Shown here: positions 22,263 through 34,511 of the stretch, piece after piece
How positions within the stretch are numbered: the stretch's first letter is position 1
Layout of the letters: the number at the start of each line of letters is the position of its first letter
NCBI GenBank assembly: GCA_030522415.1
Contig: CM060107.1
Coordinates: 24,494,571 to 24,558,570 of the forward strand
DNA from: Channallabes apus
Lineage: Eukaryota > Chordata > Actinopteri > Siluriformes > Clariidae
Direction: 5' to 3'
Length of the DNA: 64,000 nucleotides
Notes under the pieces: model-generated
Told to the model about the DNA's origin: nothing
Database searches by the model: none
The model's input: only the letters and a program-made list of their open reading frames with translations
Position numbers and translations under genes: made by a program

Positions 22263-23469
22263 GCGGTCCTGCTCCTTCGCATATCTGAAAGGGAGGATGC
22301 CTAACTAGTGAGCGAGGAGCAATATTGATTTGGGCGCACGCTGTGACAGGCTGAAAAAAAACTATTGTCCTCAAAAATGTAACAGATGAGGACTCAGATT
22401 AATGTGCAAAAAATATATAATAAGACTATATAAGACTACATAGCCTTTTAAGACTCTACCTTAAGCGCACTTAAAACATTTTATTTTGTTTTATTTTAAT
22501 TTTGCTCTAACCGCTGCGCCACTCAGACACTTATAGACAACACACCCCAGTCACATTAATAAGCCACTCGACTTCTTTGAAAGCAAGCTCTAGATAAGTG
22601 ACGAAGTAAGCCTGTTATAATAATAACTTGGTGTTATTTGATCTTATTGGTTTAGAAATTTATATTTCAATAAATAGTAAACTTGGCCGATTTCGTTATC
22701 ATTTAGTTTGACAAGTATGGCTTGAAAATTCTCCCACCCCCTTAAGTGGGGAATGACAGAAATATGGTCATTTATTTCAGTTAATAAATCTACTATAAAT
22801 TTAAAGAACACATGAAATAAGATGACACAAAACCCTACACACTTCTTTTTTAATTACACGTAATAAAATCTAAAGGCTCACTGTGTTAATATTTATTGTG
22901 CTTAAATTTGATCCTAATAAGATTTGATTTAATTTGAATTCTACATTTGTATTTTAATTTTAGTACTGTGATTATGAATTCGGTCAACTACAGTGTTTCA
23001 CTTGATGTTATCGGCTACTACGTGCAGTTCTAAAGGAGCGCGTCTCATTAATCCGGCAGAGAATGAACTAAGGCATGAGGCGTCGGTCTGTAGTTATATA
23101 GTGCCACTCAGTGGTAAAAGCCAGCAAATGCACAAACCCAAATGCTGTCGCGGAGCGCGGCGACGGTAAAACGAACGCTCCGATTAGGTGACCACTGTAT
23201 AGGCTTTTACTATAGTGAATTCCTGCCAACAGGACAAGAACTTAAAAATGTAATGCTTAGCTTAGATTTGGTTTATGATAATCTTATAGTAGAAAACACA
23301 AGGTAAATTTGACTATATTCGTTTACTTAGGCTTTTACTATAGGCTTTACGTGGGGGTCTGTCAGACAACGGTAATTTGTCTTCAGTCTGTCGAATTCAG
23401 CGGACGTGGACTCATCGCTGTGCTTGTTGTAACTGAAAAAACTAAGAAGAACTTTGAAACTTCTTCAAA

Positions 23470-24020
23470 GTCTTTCCACTCCATGACCGCGCTGAAATCC
23501 GACACGACACTATGTTAGGCTACGTCTTGACTCATTTGCATACAGACGGTGATTGGATGTTTACCGAGGGCTCAGGGGAGGTGTGTGTGTGTGTGCGCAC
23601 GAACTTATTGTACTGTTTTAAAAATTCTAAATATAAAGAACAAAAGAACAGCTTTTTTTTCTCAGAGGTAAACGGAAAAGTGAAATTGTTCAGCTGTTTA
23701 GTGTCACTATGCAGATGTTACACTCAGTGTAGTTATCTTTGGTTTAGTTCTCATTGAGTGGCCACACATGACTTCCACATTTCCCTCACTTTTGTTACAT
23801 GATTCTTATGTGAGCATAAACAGTGAAACATTCCGCAGGTTTATAATACACCGCGGCCAAGTGAACCACGTTCCCGCCGATTAGCAACACTGAATGAAAC
23901 GAAGCATAATCGTGGTGTTTGCTTCAGTTATGATATAGTATAGTTTATTATCTGCTGTGGTAGATCTGATATATTCAAATTCAATATTGTTTTAGCGATA
24001 ATTCCATGGAAGCGAGTTCA
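23470..24020 (+). repeat. Family Z repeat, copy 1
   Basis: Direct match to about 62963-63560, sharing for instance GAGGTAAACGGAAAAGTGAA and CGCGGCCAAGTGAACCACG. Non-coding, with a small GT tract at the same place in both copies. Confidence 0.8.
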
Positions 24021-24096
24021 GAACTAAATCGATATCCTATAATGAATTTTCTCAAAACTATATAAAATTAAGTAGAGCTTTCCTTTTTGTTGTAGT

Positions 24097-24231
24097 ACGA
24101 AGCCCCTAGATGGACAAAGGAAAAAATGGCAGAAAAAAGTCATGCCAAGAACTTTGGGTTATAATGCAAAACATTACTTTTTTTTTCTTCTGCCGTTTTT
24201 ATTCTCTTCCTTTGTCCCCTTAGAGACTCTG
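24097..24231. mobile_element. Short foldback MITE between TA dinucleotides
   Basis: CGAAGCCCCTAGATGGACAA pairs imperfectly with the inverted form ending at 24231. The purine-rich GGACAAAGGA and GGCAGAA segments face each other. TA lies at 24095-24096 and 24232-24233. At 135 bp it is almost all stem. Confidence 0.6.
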
Positions 24232-25260
24232 TAGTAAGTTTTCTCAGTTGAATATGAAAAAAAATATTGCTGATTATCAATGCGGGAATGAATGGCGCAT
24301 TGTCCAAGTGCAAGTTGATCTTGGAGTTAAACTACTTGCTTTGGGTGAAAGCGCCATCTAGAAATCATTGTGTGTCAGTGACAGCTTCCCATTCAAAATG
24401 ACTGGTGAACCGCATTAAAAGTAGGTGACACTGGTGCGGCGCTTCTAGTGTTCAATGAGTCTCAGTTGAACTTTTGAACAGTTGATGAGGTCAGTTGCAT
24501 TTTGTCCTGAATGAGAGTTGTAGAAATTAACTCTGATTACTTACATTGTACTCCCATAACAGGTGATGCATTTCATAGTTGGTGTGAAGAGCAGGAAAAC
24601 TTAAAATGACCAATACAGTAGTTACTCATGCATTAGTCTGGTTTTACCGCCACGCCTCACGGTGGCGAAATTTGGGTTTGTGTGTTTGCTGGCTTCTACC
24701 GCTGAGTGGTGCTATACAGTGGGTGCACAACCAGTACAGATGTCGCCATTAAAAACGCACATTTCGAGAAAAGGGATCCCGTGACTTGCCGTGGCTTTGC
24801 GCGGCTGCGTGCGGGAAGCTGTAAAAATGCCCTTCATTACCTGTAGGGGGCAGTCGTGTTTCAGTCTGAAGTATTGTGTGTCTACTGAAGCCGAAAATGT
24901 GTCCAAATTAAACCTCGTATGTGTGTTTGGAGACGCTGTACCCGCGCTGTGGATCAGTCGGTTGGGGATCATCACGGAGGTACTACACGGCGTGGCTGGA
25001 GCTGGAGTTTGTCGTGTTCGAGTAAGTTTACCTTTCCGTTTTGGATGTGATTTTCGCTTTCATGCCTCCCAATTAATGTTAATCTTAATTTCAGGACGTA
25101 CAATTAACAATATTTCAGTTTTTAATAGTGTGGATATTCACAAAACACCGTTTTCATGTAAAAACCTGAACCTACGGAGCCCCCCAGGGGTCCTGTGGTA
25201 AATAAATAAATGAAATAATAACGAACCGAGCTCACGGATTAATAAACCGAGATGCGTGTA

Positions 25261-25602
25261 TGGGAGAAATTTTTATTTGATTTCATTTGATTTTACTTAC
25301 TTTTGGGGGGTTAGAAGATACCTTATCAGTATATAATCGTGGATGTGCGTGCAAGCTGGGACATAGGCTTCTTTGTGTGCATTGCATATAGGAAACCCAA
25401 GCTTTACATTGGGGGGGGCTAAAGACGGCCCTTTAATGAAACCCAGATGTTGCAGAGAGGAGGGGCAGGCACTGCATATGTACTATAGCACACAGCAAGA
25501 GAATTCAGTTGCTCCACGGACACAGCTCCGGCCTTGTTGTTTGATAATAAAGGTCGTAATCTTCTGTAAGCAAAGCCCGACTCTGAGTATTTTTCCACAA
25601 CA
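25261..25602 (+). repeat. Retroviral 5' LTR
   Basis: TG...CA repeat with an AATAAA signal near 25547. Identical by eye to 33588-33929. Sequence right after it (TAATGGCGCTGCGAGCAGGG) is where the primer-binding site should be; the tRNA is not identified. Confidence 0.93.
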
Positions 25603-27144
25603 TAATGGCGCTGCGAGCAGGGTGGAAAAAGGGCAAAGGTGACTGACTGACGTGGGCTTCCTTGGTCAGCAACACAACCAGGTAAGCAACTTTTGCTTAT
25701 ATACTTAGGTTGTGTTGTTGGCTGAGGATCACCCATGGTGGTAAGGACTCCTAATAAAGGCCTCTCCAACTCAAGTAATTTAAAATGGGCTTTGTTTCCA
25801 GAAGAGAATGCATGCATCAGATTACTAACAGTTGTACTGATAGTGAATTGAGAAGATAAGCATTGCATTGGTCTGGGTGTTGTCAAGTGGGCATTGATTG
25901 ATGGCAACAGTAACAGACGGTATGAGGAAGCGCATTTGAGTGTCTATTTGTTTTGTTAAGTGGGCTTTGATAGATAACAGGACAGGAAAAAGGTAGATGA
26001 TCTCGGTATTAATTTGTACTCATTGTCAAGTGGGCCTTGATGGATGGCATGGGTAGTGCAGCAAATTAATAAGGAATTGCGCTTAATTAGTTATATTGCT
26101 TGTGTAAGGTTACCCAGCAATTAATAAAAAAATACCCTTTGTATGAGGAACGTACTGTTGTATGTCATAAGCAATTTTTGTAGCCACCGTAAATGTTATA
26201 TGGTATGAGTTGGGTGGTGTGGTAATTAATTAATATCTCTTCGTATGTGGAATTTACAATTGTACATCATAAGAAATCACCCCTTATGTTTTATTGATAT
26301 GAGTGACAGGGGTAATTAATATCTCTTCGTATGGGGAGCACGATTTGTGCCATTAAGTTGATTTAAGTTGAATTCAATTGCAATTGTTTGTGTCTGTGAT
26401 TTCGTGTCTATTTGTTTATGTTTGAGTGTGTGAGAGCTCTATGTTCGCCTAGTGTGTGTGTGGAGAGAGAGAGAGAGAGAGAGAGAATTGGTTGAATGAG
26501 ATAAGCTCTGTGTGCTGTGAGCAGGCTGGACCTCCCGAGGGAATTGTGTGTGCAACCCTCAGAGGGGGGCAGCTTGCTGCTAGACCAGAGACGTGTGTCT
26601 GAATGAGCCCTATTTAAGTAATAGCTAGCCTAATAATTAAATAGATAAATATTAATCAATAAAGGGACACGTGTGAGTGGAACAATGAGCCCTTTTAGCA
26701 GGGGGACAAGTATGAAAAGAATAAGCCCAATTTTCTAGGAAAAGAGGGATAAAGCTTCTGAATAAATAAATAAATAAATAGTGTGGAGTGGTGAATGTGT
26801 ATGAACCCCATATTAATATTGTGGCATTACACACGTACTGATAAAAGTGTTCACGGTGCATAAAAGCACTATGCTTTTTACCAAGTGTTAATTTGAAAAT
26901 AGTGAAGTGGTGTAGATTCAGGAGTGATTATCATTGATGAGCCTTGGTAAGTGGAGGTGGAGACTTCTGTGATTCTAAAAGAGTGTATATTGTTGTAAGT
27001 AAATTTAGCCATTAAGTAAGTGCATAGGCATAAAATAAAATAAAAATAAAATAAAAAATTAAATAAATAAATGTCTAAGTGGTGACATAGGCTAAAGCAT
27101 AATCTCCTCTCCGGTGGAGACTTTAGTGCCGAAGCATCCTTTGT

Positions 27145-27366
27145 GTGAAGATCTCATCACTAAGACCTCCAATAAGTAGCAAAAAGAGGACCAAAGATAT
27201 GATTACAAGATGGCCAAAGGAGAGGACATTTGATTCAGCACTGTGTTCTGAGATGGACACCTTGATAAGAAAATTACAAAGCGGCGGCAAGAGAGAGAAA
27301 GCATGTCTGGAGAAGTTGAAAAGACAGCAGGAAAGAGTGGTCCTAGCTTTGGTTAAGAAAGAATAA
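27145..27366 (+). pseudogene. Possible retroviral gag fragment
   Basis: A 73-residue lysine/arginine-rich frame located where gag should lie. No motif is diagnostic, so the assignment rests on position only. The surrounding 25603-28490 has only short frames. Confidence 0.3.
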
Positions 27367-28494
27367 GTGAAGTTGGTAAGAAAGAAACAGGAAGTGATGG
27401 AAAAAGTTAAGAAAGTCAGGATAGTGAGGCCGAAGTAGTAGAGAGGAGTTAGTTACACCTCCCCCATATAGTAGGTGCAGGAAGACAGTCGAATTCCTAA
27501 GCGTAAGGGAATGGGGGAAGGTTCTGGTGAGATGGAGAAGGAATGTTATGCAGAGAGGTATAAGGAAAGTGGGGGTAGATTTACAGAGAGTGGAAAAGCT
27601 ATGTGGAGAGAAGGATGTAGAGGAACAGGAGGGGGTGCAGACATGTGGAGAGAGGTCAGACAGAAGCACTAAAACACCAGTAAAAAGCAGATAGCTATAC
27701 CATTAAAGACTGGACATAGATCTTTGTACAGTAGAGAGGATGGGGGTGAAGAGGATTTGTTATTTAATATGGGCAGTTCCACAATTCCCAATTTTAATAA
27801 AAGGTGGGGTCTAGAGGGTGTTGTCAACCGCCTCCCCAGCATTCAACGAGGGTGCAGGGACATGGTCTTAGACGAGCAGACCTCAGGCAAGCTTTTATCG
27901 GTGATTGATATAAAAACTCTATTGGTGAAGACCTTGTGGAGAGGAAAAAACGTGCTTCTGACTCGAGTGAGGCTGTACATACATACCACATAGATGGACT
28001 GTCTTTGAGGCTTTGAGGCTGTTGAATGGCAGGCCTTGCACGCAGAGTGTTGACCCAAGGACATTAAAGGGTGACCTGGAGGCAGTTACAGCTTGAACAC
28101 CTTACAGAGCGAACCAAGAAAAAAAAAGCTCAAGCTACTCTGATTACCAGAAAAAACAGAGAGGGCCACAAGCAATCCTTCATCAAAAATCCAGCCAGCT
28201 TCAGTCAGTGATGACATCACCAGCAGCATTTTCTCCAAACTCAAGCCAGATGCCTGCGTCTGTCACCAACGTTTTCACTCCAAGGCCAAGCATGAGGGGA
28301 TATGGATTAAATTGCCTCGCATAGCCATTGCCCGGCCCCGAGGGATGAGGGGGGGGGAGACAACATCCCAGGTCCGATAAGTCATGCCTCTCACATCTGG
28401 AAAAGTTTGCCAGAACCGTAGGGTTCTCGGGAAGAAAAAAGTAGTTACTATAACCCAACAATAAGAGTGTGACTATACCTGTATTAGTCTCAAG

Positions 28495-31400
28495 TCATAT
28501 TAGTCTCAAGTTAATTTACTAGGAAAAGAATTATTAGGTGAATTAGGACTGCGAATATGGTGTTCTCCAGAAGGGGTGTATGTTGAACATAAATTCCTGA
28601 AGCACAGTTACCCTGTCAGACTTTCACTGTACAATGATGTATGACCCATCACAACACATGGCAAGGAGCAGCTATCAGTGTAGAGGAGTGTGATTTTGTA
28701 AAAAGGTGGTTCAATGTAACTGATTCTGTTCTTTAGGTGACATTGTATGTACTGCAGGATAGAATTGCAGCTCATAGGATTTATGTTGATTTTCATTCTG
28801 CAGATAAAACCTGTATAAAAATCTTGTGTGGTAATAAATTGATTCGTACTTCTTAAAGAAGTTGTAGTTAGCCACAAGTCACAAACACAAATGGCATCAG
28901 CATCTGAAATCGACTGTGGGAAATTAGCTATATAGGCAAATGGATAGTCAAATCCCATCTGAATTATAGTCTAAACATGATACAGATGTAGGCCTACTTA
29001 AATCAGCCAGCCAACTTCAAGTACAACGTAAATCAGATGTAGAACCGCCCAGAGTAAGACAATATGCTTTACGACCTGAGGCAAAGCGGGTACAGTATAT
29101 AGAACACTATTGAAGGCCTTGTAAAAGCATCTGTGCTAAAACAGACCAGTTGTTGCAATACTCCTATTTTCCCCAGTGATTAAGCCAGGTACAAATAAAT
29201 GGCATCATGTGCATGATTTACATGCAGTTAATAGTATAACAGGAAAGTATCCAGCAGAAGTTCCAAATCCACACACACTGCTGACTAATGTCCCTCCTTA
29301 AGCCAAATATTTTACTGTAATGATATTTGTTCAGCCTTCTTCAGTGTTTGAATGGCAGAAAAGAGTAAACTACTGCATTTATTTGCATTTACAAGTGCCA
29401 GTTGACAAAATAGATTCCAAAAATGCCACGGTGGTTCAAACATTCACTGTATATATTCAATCAGAGGTGGAAGCTGGTTTAGGAGGTTAAAGGATAGAAG
29501 ATAGCCTGGGTCAGCATATGGGTGACTGTTTAATATGTCTATCATCATTAGAAACATGCCAGAATGATTCCATTAAGGTACACCGTAAGCTAGTAAGGAG
29601 GTCATAAAATGTCATAAACTAAACTACAATACTGTAAGCCTCAAGTTAAATTGTTAAGGTGACTAATTTCACATGATACGACAGCCGTAGTACATACATA
29701 ATTAGAAGGCATAAGTAAGGCACCAGTGTCACAGCCTGATAAACAGTGATGACCTTTCTAGGGTTAACAGGTTTCATGCTGACTGGAGTAAGGAATATGC
29801 AGGAAAAAAAACAGCTTCACTAAGGGAGATAATAATGAGAAAAGAAGAACTGCAAGATCTAAGTGCTCCCTTAAAATAGAACACAGATATACTGTTAGCA
29901 TTTGAATCCATCAAAAAGAAATGCAGACTGCACCTACTTTAGGTATACAGTACCTGATGATAGCAATCCGTTCTATCGGTATGTAGTGAACCAAGCTGAT
30001 GGATCTACCTCAGCTATACTGATGCAGGAAACTTGCAGTGATAGGAAAAACCAGTCCCTAGCTTACTACAGCACTAAGCTAGATAGTATAACTCAAGGTG
30101 ACCCAACATGCTACCAACAGGGTTTTGTAGTTGTACATTATACATATAGAACAGCATCTTCATTGACAACATGTTACCGATAGATTGTATAAATTGATAA
30201 AAACAAGGGGAAGGTGTTCTAACCCAAGCTCGCCTCCAAACATATTCTTCACTGCTCACATATCCCGACATTAATATAAAGCGATGTGACACAGTTAATC
30301 CAGCTAAATCACTCACTTAAACCTATAAAGGAGTGACTCATAGTTTTGTGGCGAACTCATTGGCATTTACTCGGTTATGACCTGATTTTGAATCTAAGCC
30401 TATAGCTGAAGCGGAAGTGACTTATTTTGTTGATGGATCTAGTTTAGAGACCAGGTAGAAAGTCACACAGGGTATTCAGTAGTGATGAAGGATGGAGAAG
30501 ATTTTAAACCTATCCTATCTCAGCATTGTACACAACCGTGTTCAGCTCAGTTAGCTGAGTTGAAATCGCTCACCGCTGCTTGTCAATTAGCCAAAGGTCT
30601 AGTGGCAAATATTTTTGATTTTTGAATTACAGATTCAGCCTATTCCATGGTGTATGTCATCTGTTTGGAACCGTATGGAAGCAAAGGTTTAAAAAGCATG
30701 AAGGAACTCCCATTCAAAGTGCTGAACGGATAAGTAAACTAATGTCTGCTCTGATGCTACCAAGATGATTGACTTTCATTAAATGTCAGACCCGTAAAAA
30801 AAAAAAAAGGGGAAATGACTGTGTTGCTAAAGGTAACAACATGGCAGATTTAGAAATGAAGTGTGCATCAAAATGGCAACTAGCTGTGCAAGCGCACATA
30901 GTCCTTATAGAACCACAGCCTCAGTGAGAGGATATCATTTGTACTCAACATCAAGCAGGTCCGTACGAGCACTCGATGTGGCTCCAGAGGGGAGCGCATA
31001 AGGACGCACAGGGTATTTGGTGTCCACATGAAGGTCTGATTATAGCACCCATAGCACTGGTGAATATTTCTGGTTTAAATGCTCATGGACTGGGCCATTG
31101 TGTAAGAAGACAGGTTGTGAGAAAAATCAGGCAACATGGGTATTGGTCTTTATATCTGCTATGGTTGAAGAGTTCCTAGCTTCATGGGAGATATGTGCTC
31201 AGCATAATGTCAGGAAGGAAACAGCGACACCTATAGGCTATATACCGGTACCAGAATGACCATTTAATCACTTAGTGGTGAACTATGTGGGTAGGATAAA
31301 GTAGTGTTCAGGGCGAAAGATACATGCTTGTAATAACTGACATATTTAGTAGATGAGTAAAAGCAATAATATCTGCAGATGAAGAGTAAGGAACAGTTAT

Positions 31401-32155
31401 CAAATCGTAAGGGAAGTGATATCTAGATTTGAAATTCCATCAGAGATGAGTTCCGACAGTGGATCAGTATTCATTCAGTAAATGTAAGACAGGTGCTGCA
31501 ACGGTTGGGAAAAAGCTAAGATTTGGGGATGTCCACAGTCCCAGGGGAAGGTAGAGAGTGTAAATGGTAATCTCAAAGCCAAGGTTAATAATAATTGTAG
31601 TAATACAATGCTACACTAGGTTTTAACTGATGCTGTACCAATGAGCTAACAAGCATGCAACCTAACACAAATACACACCTAACCCCGCATGGAATGCTTA
31701 CGGGTCGACCCATGCCTGTGCCATTCTGTAGAGGCCATATAAAGGCCACCGCTTAAACAATTTAAAAAAAAATAATAATAAAAAATAAATCTTATATGAA
31801 GAAACTAACTGCCGTACATGAAGTAATCTATGTGCAGGAAAAGAACAAGGAGGAAGAGACGCTCCGTGTCCCATCACTCCAGGAGACCAGGTCTATCTGC
31901 GAGTGTTCAGGAGGAAGTGGCACAAGCCCAGGAGGGAGGGACCCCGCAAAGTGTGGCAGCCACTCCAACAGTGATTCAAGTGAAAGACAAAACCGTGTGG
32001 TATCACTTGAACCATTACACGAGAGTCACAAAGAGCTATGGGTACCGAAAACGAAGGAAGAACCTAACATCAGAAAAATACAAAGAAATTAAATCATTAT
32101 TGGAAAATAACCAACTATTGGCACAAGTTGGATACCAAATTGCACAGCGTTGAAC
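28495..32155 (+). pseudogene. Retroviral pol, heavily decayed
   Basis: Fragments follow pol order. At about 28510-28590 there is a protease C-terminal-like LLGKELLGELG segment. At about 29160-29240 there is an RT start resembling the PVIKPG...VHDL region. At 29902-30183 lies a connection-domain frame (ADGSTSAILMQETC, AYYSTKLDS). RNase H with FVDGSS is at about 30425, an integrase zinc-finger tail at about 31075-31150, and an integrase C-terminal-like frame at about 31860-32030. Stops and frameshifts separate all of them; none is longer than about 110 residues. No activity is possible from this copy. Confidence 0.75.
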
Positions 32156-32562
32156 ACTCCGCTGCTCCAAATTAAGAATGAGAATCTGCTTGAGAGCAGC
32201 ATCTACTTCTGATACAAACAAGACTGACTGACTGACTGACTGACTTCGACCAGGTTTCTCCTGACACAAATAACAGGACAAACAATTGTACGGATTATGT
32301 GTGACAACTAACTGTGTCCTCTACATTGTATAAATGCATTTCTGTTTAACTAACACTATATTGCTTTTACAGATAAAACAGCAGCAGCGACAACTAATTT
32401 TAATTTCCTCCACAGGAAAAATGCACGAGAAGGAAGCAAGCCTTAAACAGATTATGACAATATGTAATGCCACTAAACACAGTTCTCTTTTATTCCAGGT
32501 GCAGAAGTTTAATTAAAGCAGTTAATGAGTGACTTTACTGTGTGAAGTAAATTTATGAATGT

Positions 32563-32926
32563 TCATTCATTCATCTTCTATACCGCTTTATCCTTCTATT
32601 CAGGGTCGCGGGGGACCTGGAGCCTATCCCAGGCGGCTTAGGGCACAAGGCGGGGTACACCCTGGACAGGGTGCCAATCCATCGCAGGGCACACACTCAT
32701 ACGCACATTCACACACTACGGTCAATTTTGGGAACACCAATTAGCCTAACCTGCATGTCTTTGGACTGTGGGAGGAAACCGGAGTACCCGGAGGAAACCC
32801 ACCAAGCACGGGGAGAACATGCAAACTCCATGCACACAGAGACGGGAATCGAGCCTGGCCGGGGAATCGAACCCAGACCCTGGAGGTGCAAGGCGACAGT
32901 GCTAACCACTACACCACCGTGCCGCC
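32563..32926 (-). mobile_element. tRNA-derived SINE inserted in the retrovirus
   Basis: Same family as 21158-21532 in opposite orientation, with the A/B boxes at the right end and (ATTC)n at the left. A perfect 16-bp target duplication GTAAATTTATGAATGT flanks it (32547-32562 and 32927-32942), so it is young. Confidence 0.92.
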
Positions 32927-33587
32927 GTAAATTTATGAATGTGATTTATGAATTTATTAATCAAAGGTTTCTAAAATTAACAGCATTTCCTAGCAACAAC
33001 AGACAAGGATGAATTTTTTGGACACAGTCATCAAGGATATCCCGAACTCAGCCATATATATCTCTAACAAGAGACTTTACTGGTTCATATCTTGAAGTGT
33101 GCAGTATCTTCCACGGCATGAGCCCACAATGACGTGCTGGCAACCTCTCTTGTGGGCTCCAACTGGCTCCCTGCGGTGTGCAAAGCACCTGAGTTGAAGA
33201 CTATTATATTACGACAAGCCTGTTTAAATGTATATCCATTCTTACAAAATGTATTGTGTGATGTATGTTCCATTGTAGGTTATATGATTTATCCAATTGA
33301 TGTAATCCTAGAAAATCACTGTATTAAGTACATGTTCATGCCATGTTATTGAGTAATGGGAAGTACGATGTCATGGAGGTCGAGTCTTTTACTCCTATTC
33401 CTAGTCAAGGGTGGAAGGAGAGGTTTGGCCGAATCTCCACTAGAGGGCGAGTCCATGGGTCGGTCATTGATAAAAGTCCAGTGATTTAATTTAATCACCA
33501 GTTAGTATAAGGAAGACTGACTCATGGAGTCGCACTCTAGATTAACCAATTAGTGTGGGACTTATAAGTCCCAGAGGGGGGGATATA

Positions 33588-33929
33588 TGGGAGAAATTTT
33601 TATTTGATTTCATTTGATTTTACTTACTTTTGGGGGGTTAGAAGATACCTTATCAGTATATAATCGTGGATGTGCGTGCAAGCTGGGACATAGGCTTCTT
33701 TGTGTGCATTGCATATAGGAAACCCAAGCTTTACATTGGGGGGGGCTAAAGACGGCCCTTTAATGAAACCCAGATGTTGCAGAGAGGAGGGGCAGGCACT
33801 GCATATGTACTATAGCACACAGCAAGAGAATTCAGTTGCTCCACGGACACAGCTCCGGCCTTGTTGTTTGATAATAAAGGTCGTAATCTTCTGTAAGCAA
33901 AGCCCGACTCTGAGTATTTTTCCACAACA
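33588..33929 (+). repeat. Retroviral 3' LTR
   Basis: Identical by eye to the 5' LTR. Preceded by a purine tract (CAGAGGGGGGGATA) typical of a polypurine primer. Confidence 0.93.
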
Positions 33930-34511
33930 CGTGTTTCTTACCCCCACCCTTCGTGAAAACGGCGTGTTCAGACAAAGGCTCACCAGTGAGATGCCATTTC
34001 TGAACAAACTGAGTCAGGTGTGTTAAAGCATTAATTGGTAAAAGAGCACTAAGCAATAAACGTTTTTTTTCTGAAGCCGAACTTTATTAATGTGTTATGA
34101 GTTAAATTTCAACTGTAAAGAACCTGTACATATGTTCATACAGTTTTGACAGCAGCTCTAATTTGTCTAAATCGCATTGCAGACAAGAAAAATAGAGATC
34201 CCTCACTGATCTATCTTGTATTTTTCTAACTGTGTCATAAACTTTTGTTAATAGCACTGCTTGAGATGCTTGATGCTTTCCTCTTTTGTAATTTGTTTTG
34301 GATAAACGCAAACTTACAAAAGATGAAGAAATAATTAAAGGTAGTTGTACGAATAAAATATGTAAATGTAAATGATACAATGTAAATATTTTCACAGAAA
34401 CAAAGCGTAGAGATGAGACATGAATCTGAAGAGGATCTCTTTGATGATTGCCTGGTAAAGCATTGTTTTCTTATTAATTATACAATTTATGACTACCTTG
34501 AATATAGTGTG

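Larger units (their letters stand above)
19530..23197. mobile_element. TA-flanked element with inverted ends CAGTGGTYAC
   Basis: Left end CAGTGGTTACTCAATCGGA and inverted right end CAGTGGTCACCTAATCGGA, each next to TA (19528-19529 and 23198-23199). A second inverted pair inside (19765-19955 with 22613-22805) supports one element of about 3.7 kb. A related end occurs at about 24611-24725. No transposase is seen. Nested inside are a SINE (21158-21532) and a MITE (21876-22262). The superfamily is not assignable from the ends alone. Confidence 0.6.
25261..33929 (+). mobile_element. Endogenous retrovirus, coding region ruined, LTRs identical
   Basis: 342-bp LTRs (25261-25602 and 33588-33929) start TGGGAG and end CACAACA and appear identical base for base. 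The target repeat is CGTGT plus one mismatched base on both sides (25255-25260 and 33930-33935). Fragments in retroviral order are visible: possible gag, protease end, RT, RNase H with a VDGSS-type motif, integrase zinc finger and integrase tail. Every frame is cut by many stops and shifts. It resembles gamma/epsilon-like fish retroviruses. A SINE sits near the 3' end. The segment equivalent to env (about 32160-33585) shows no recognisable frame. Confidence 0.88.

Noticed and set aside
21934..22374. 146-codon minus-strand ORF and 97-codon plus-strand ORF
   Set aside because: Both lie across the arms of a MITE with ~110-bp inverted repeats; GC-rich open frames without protein features.
22505..22530. 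Second tRNA-like gene (inverted GTGGCGCAGCGGTTA-type A box)
   Set aside because: Only an A-box-like segment is present; no B box or cloverleaf could be found nearby.
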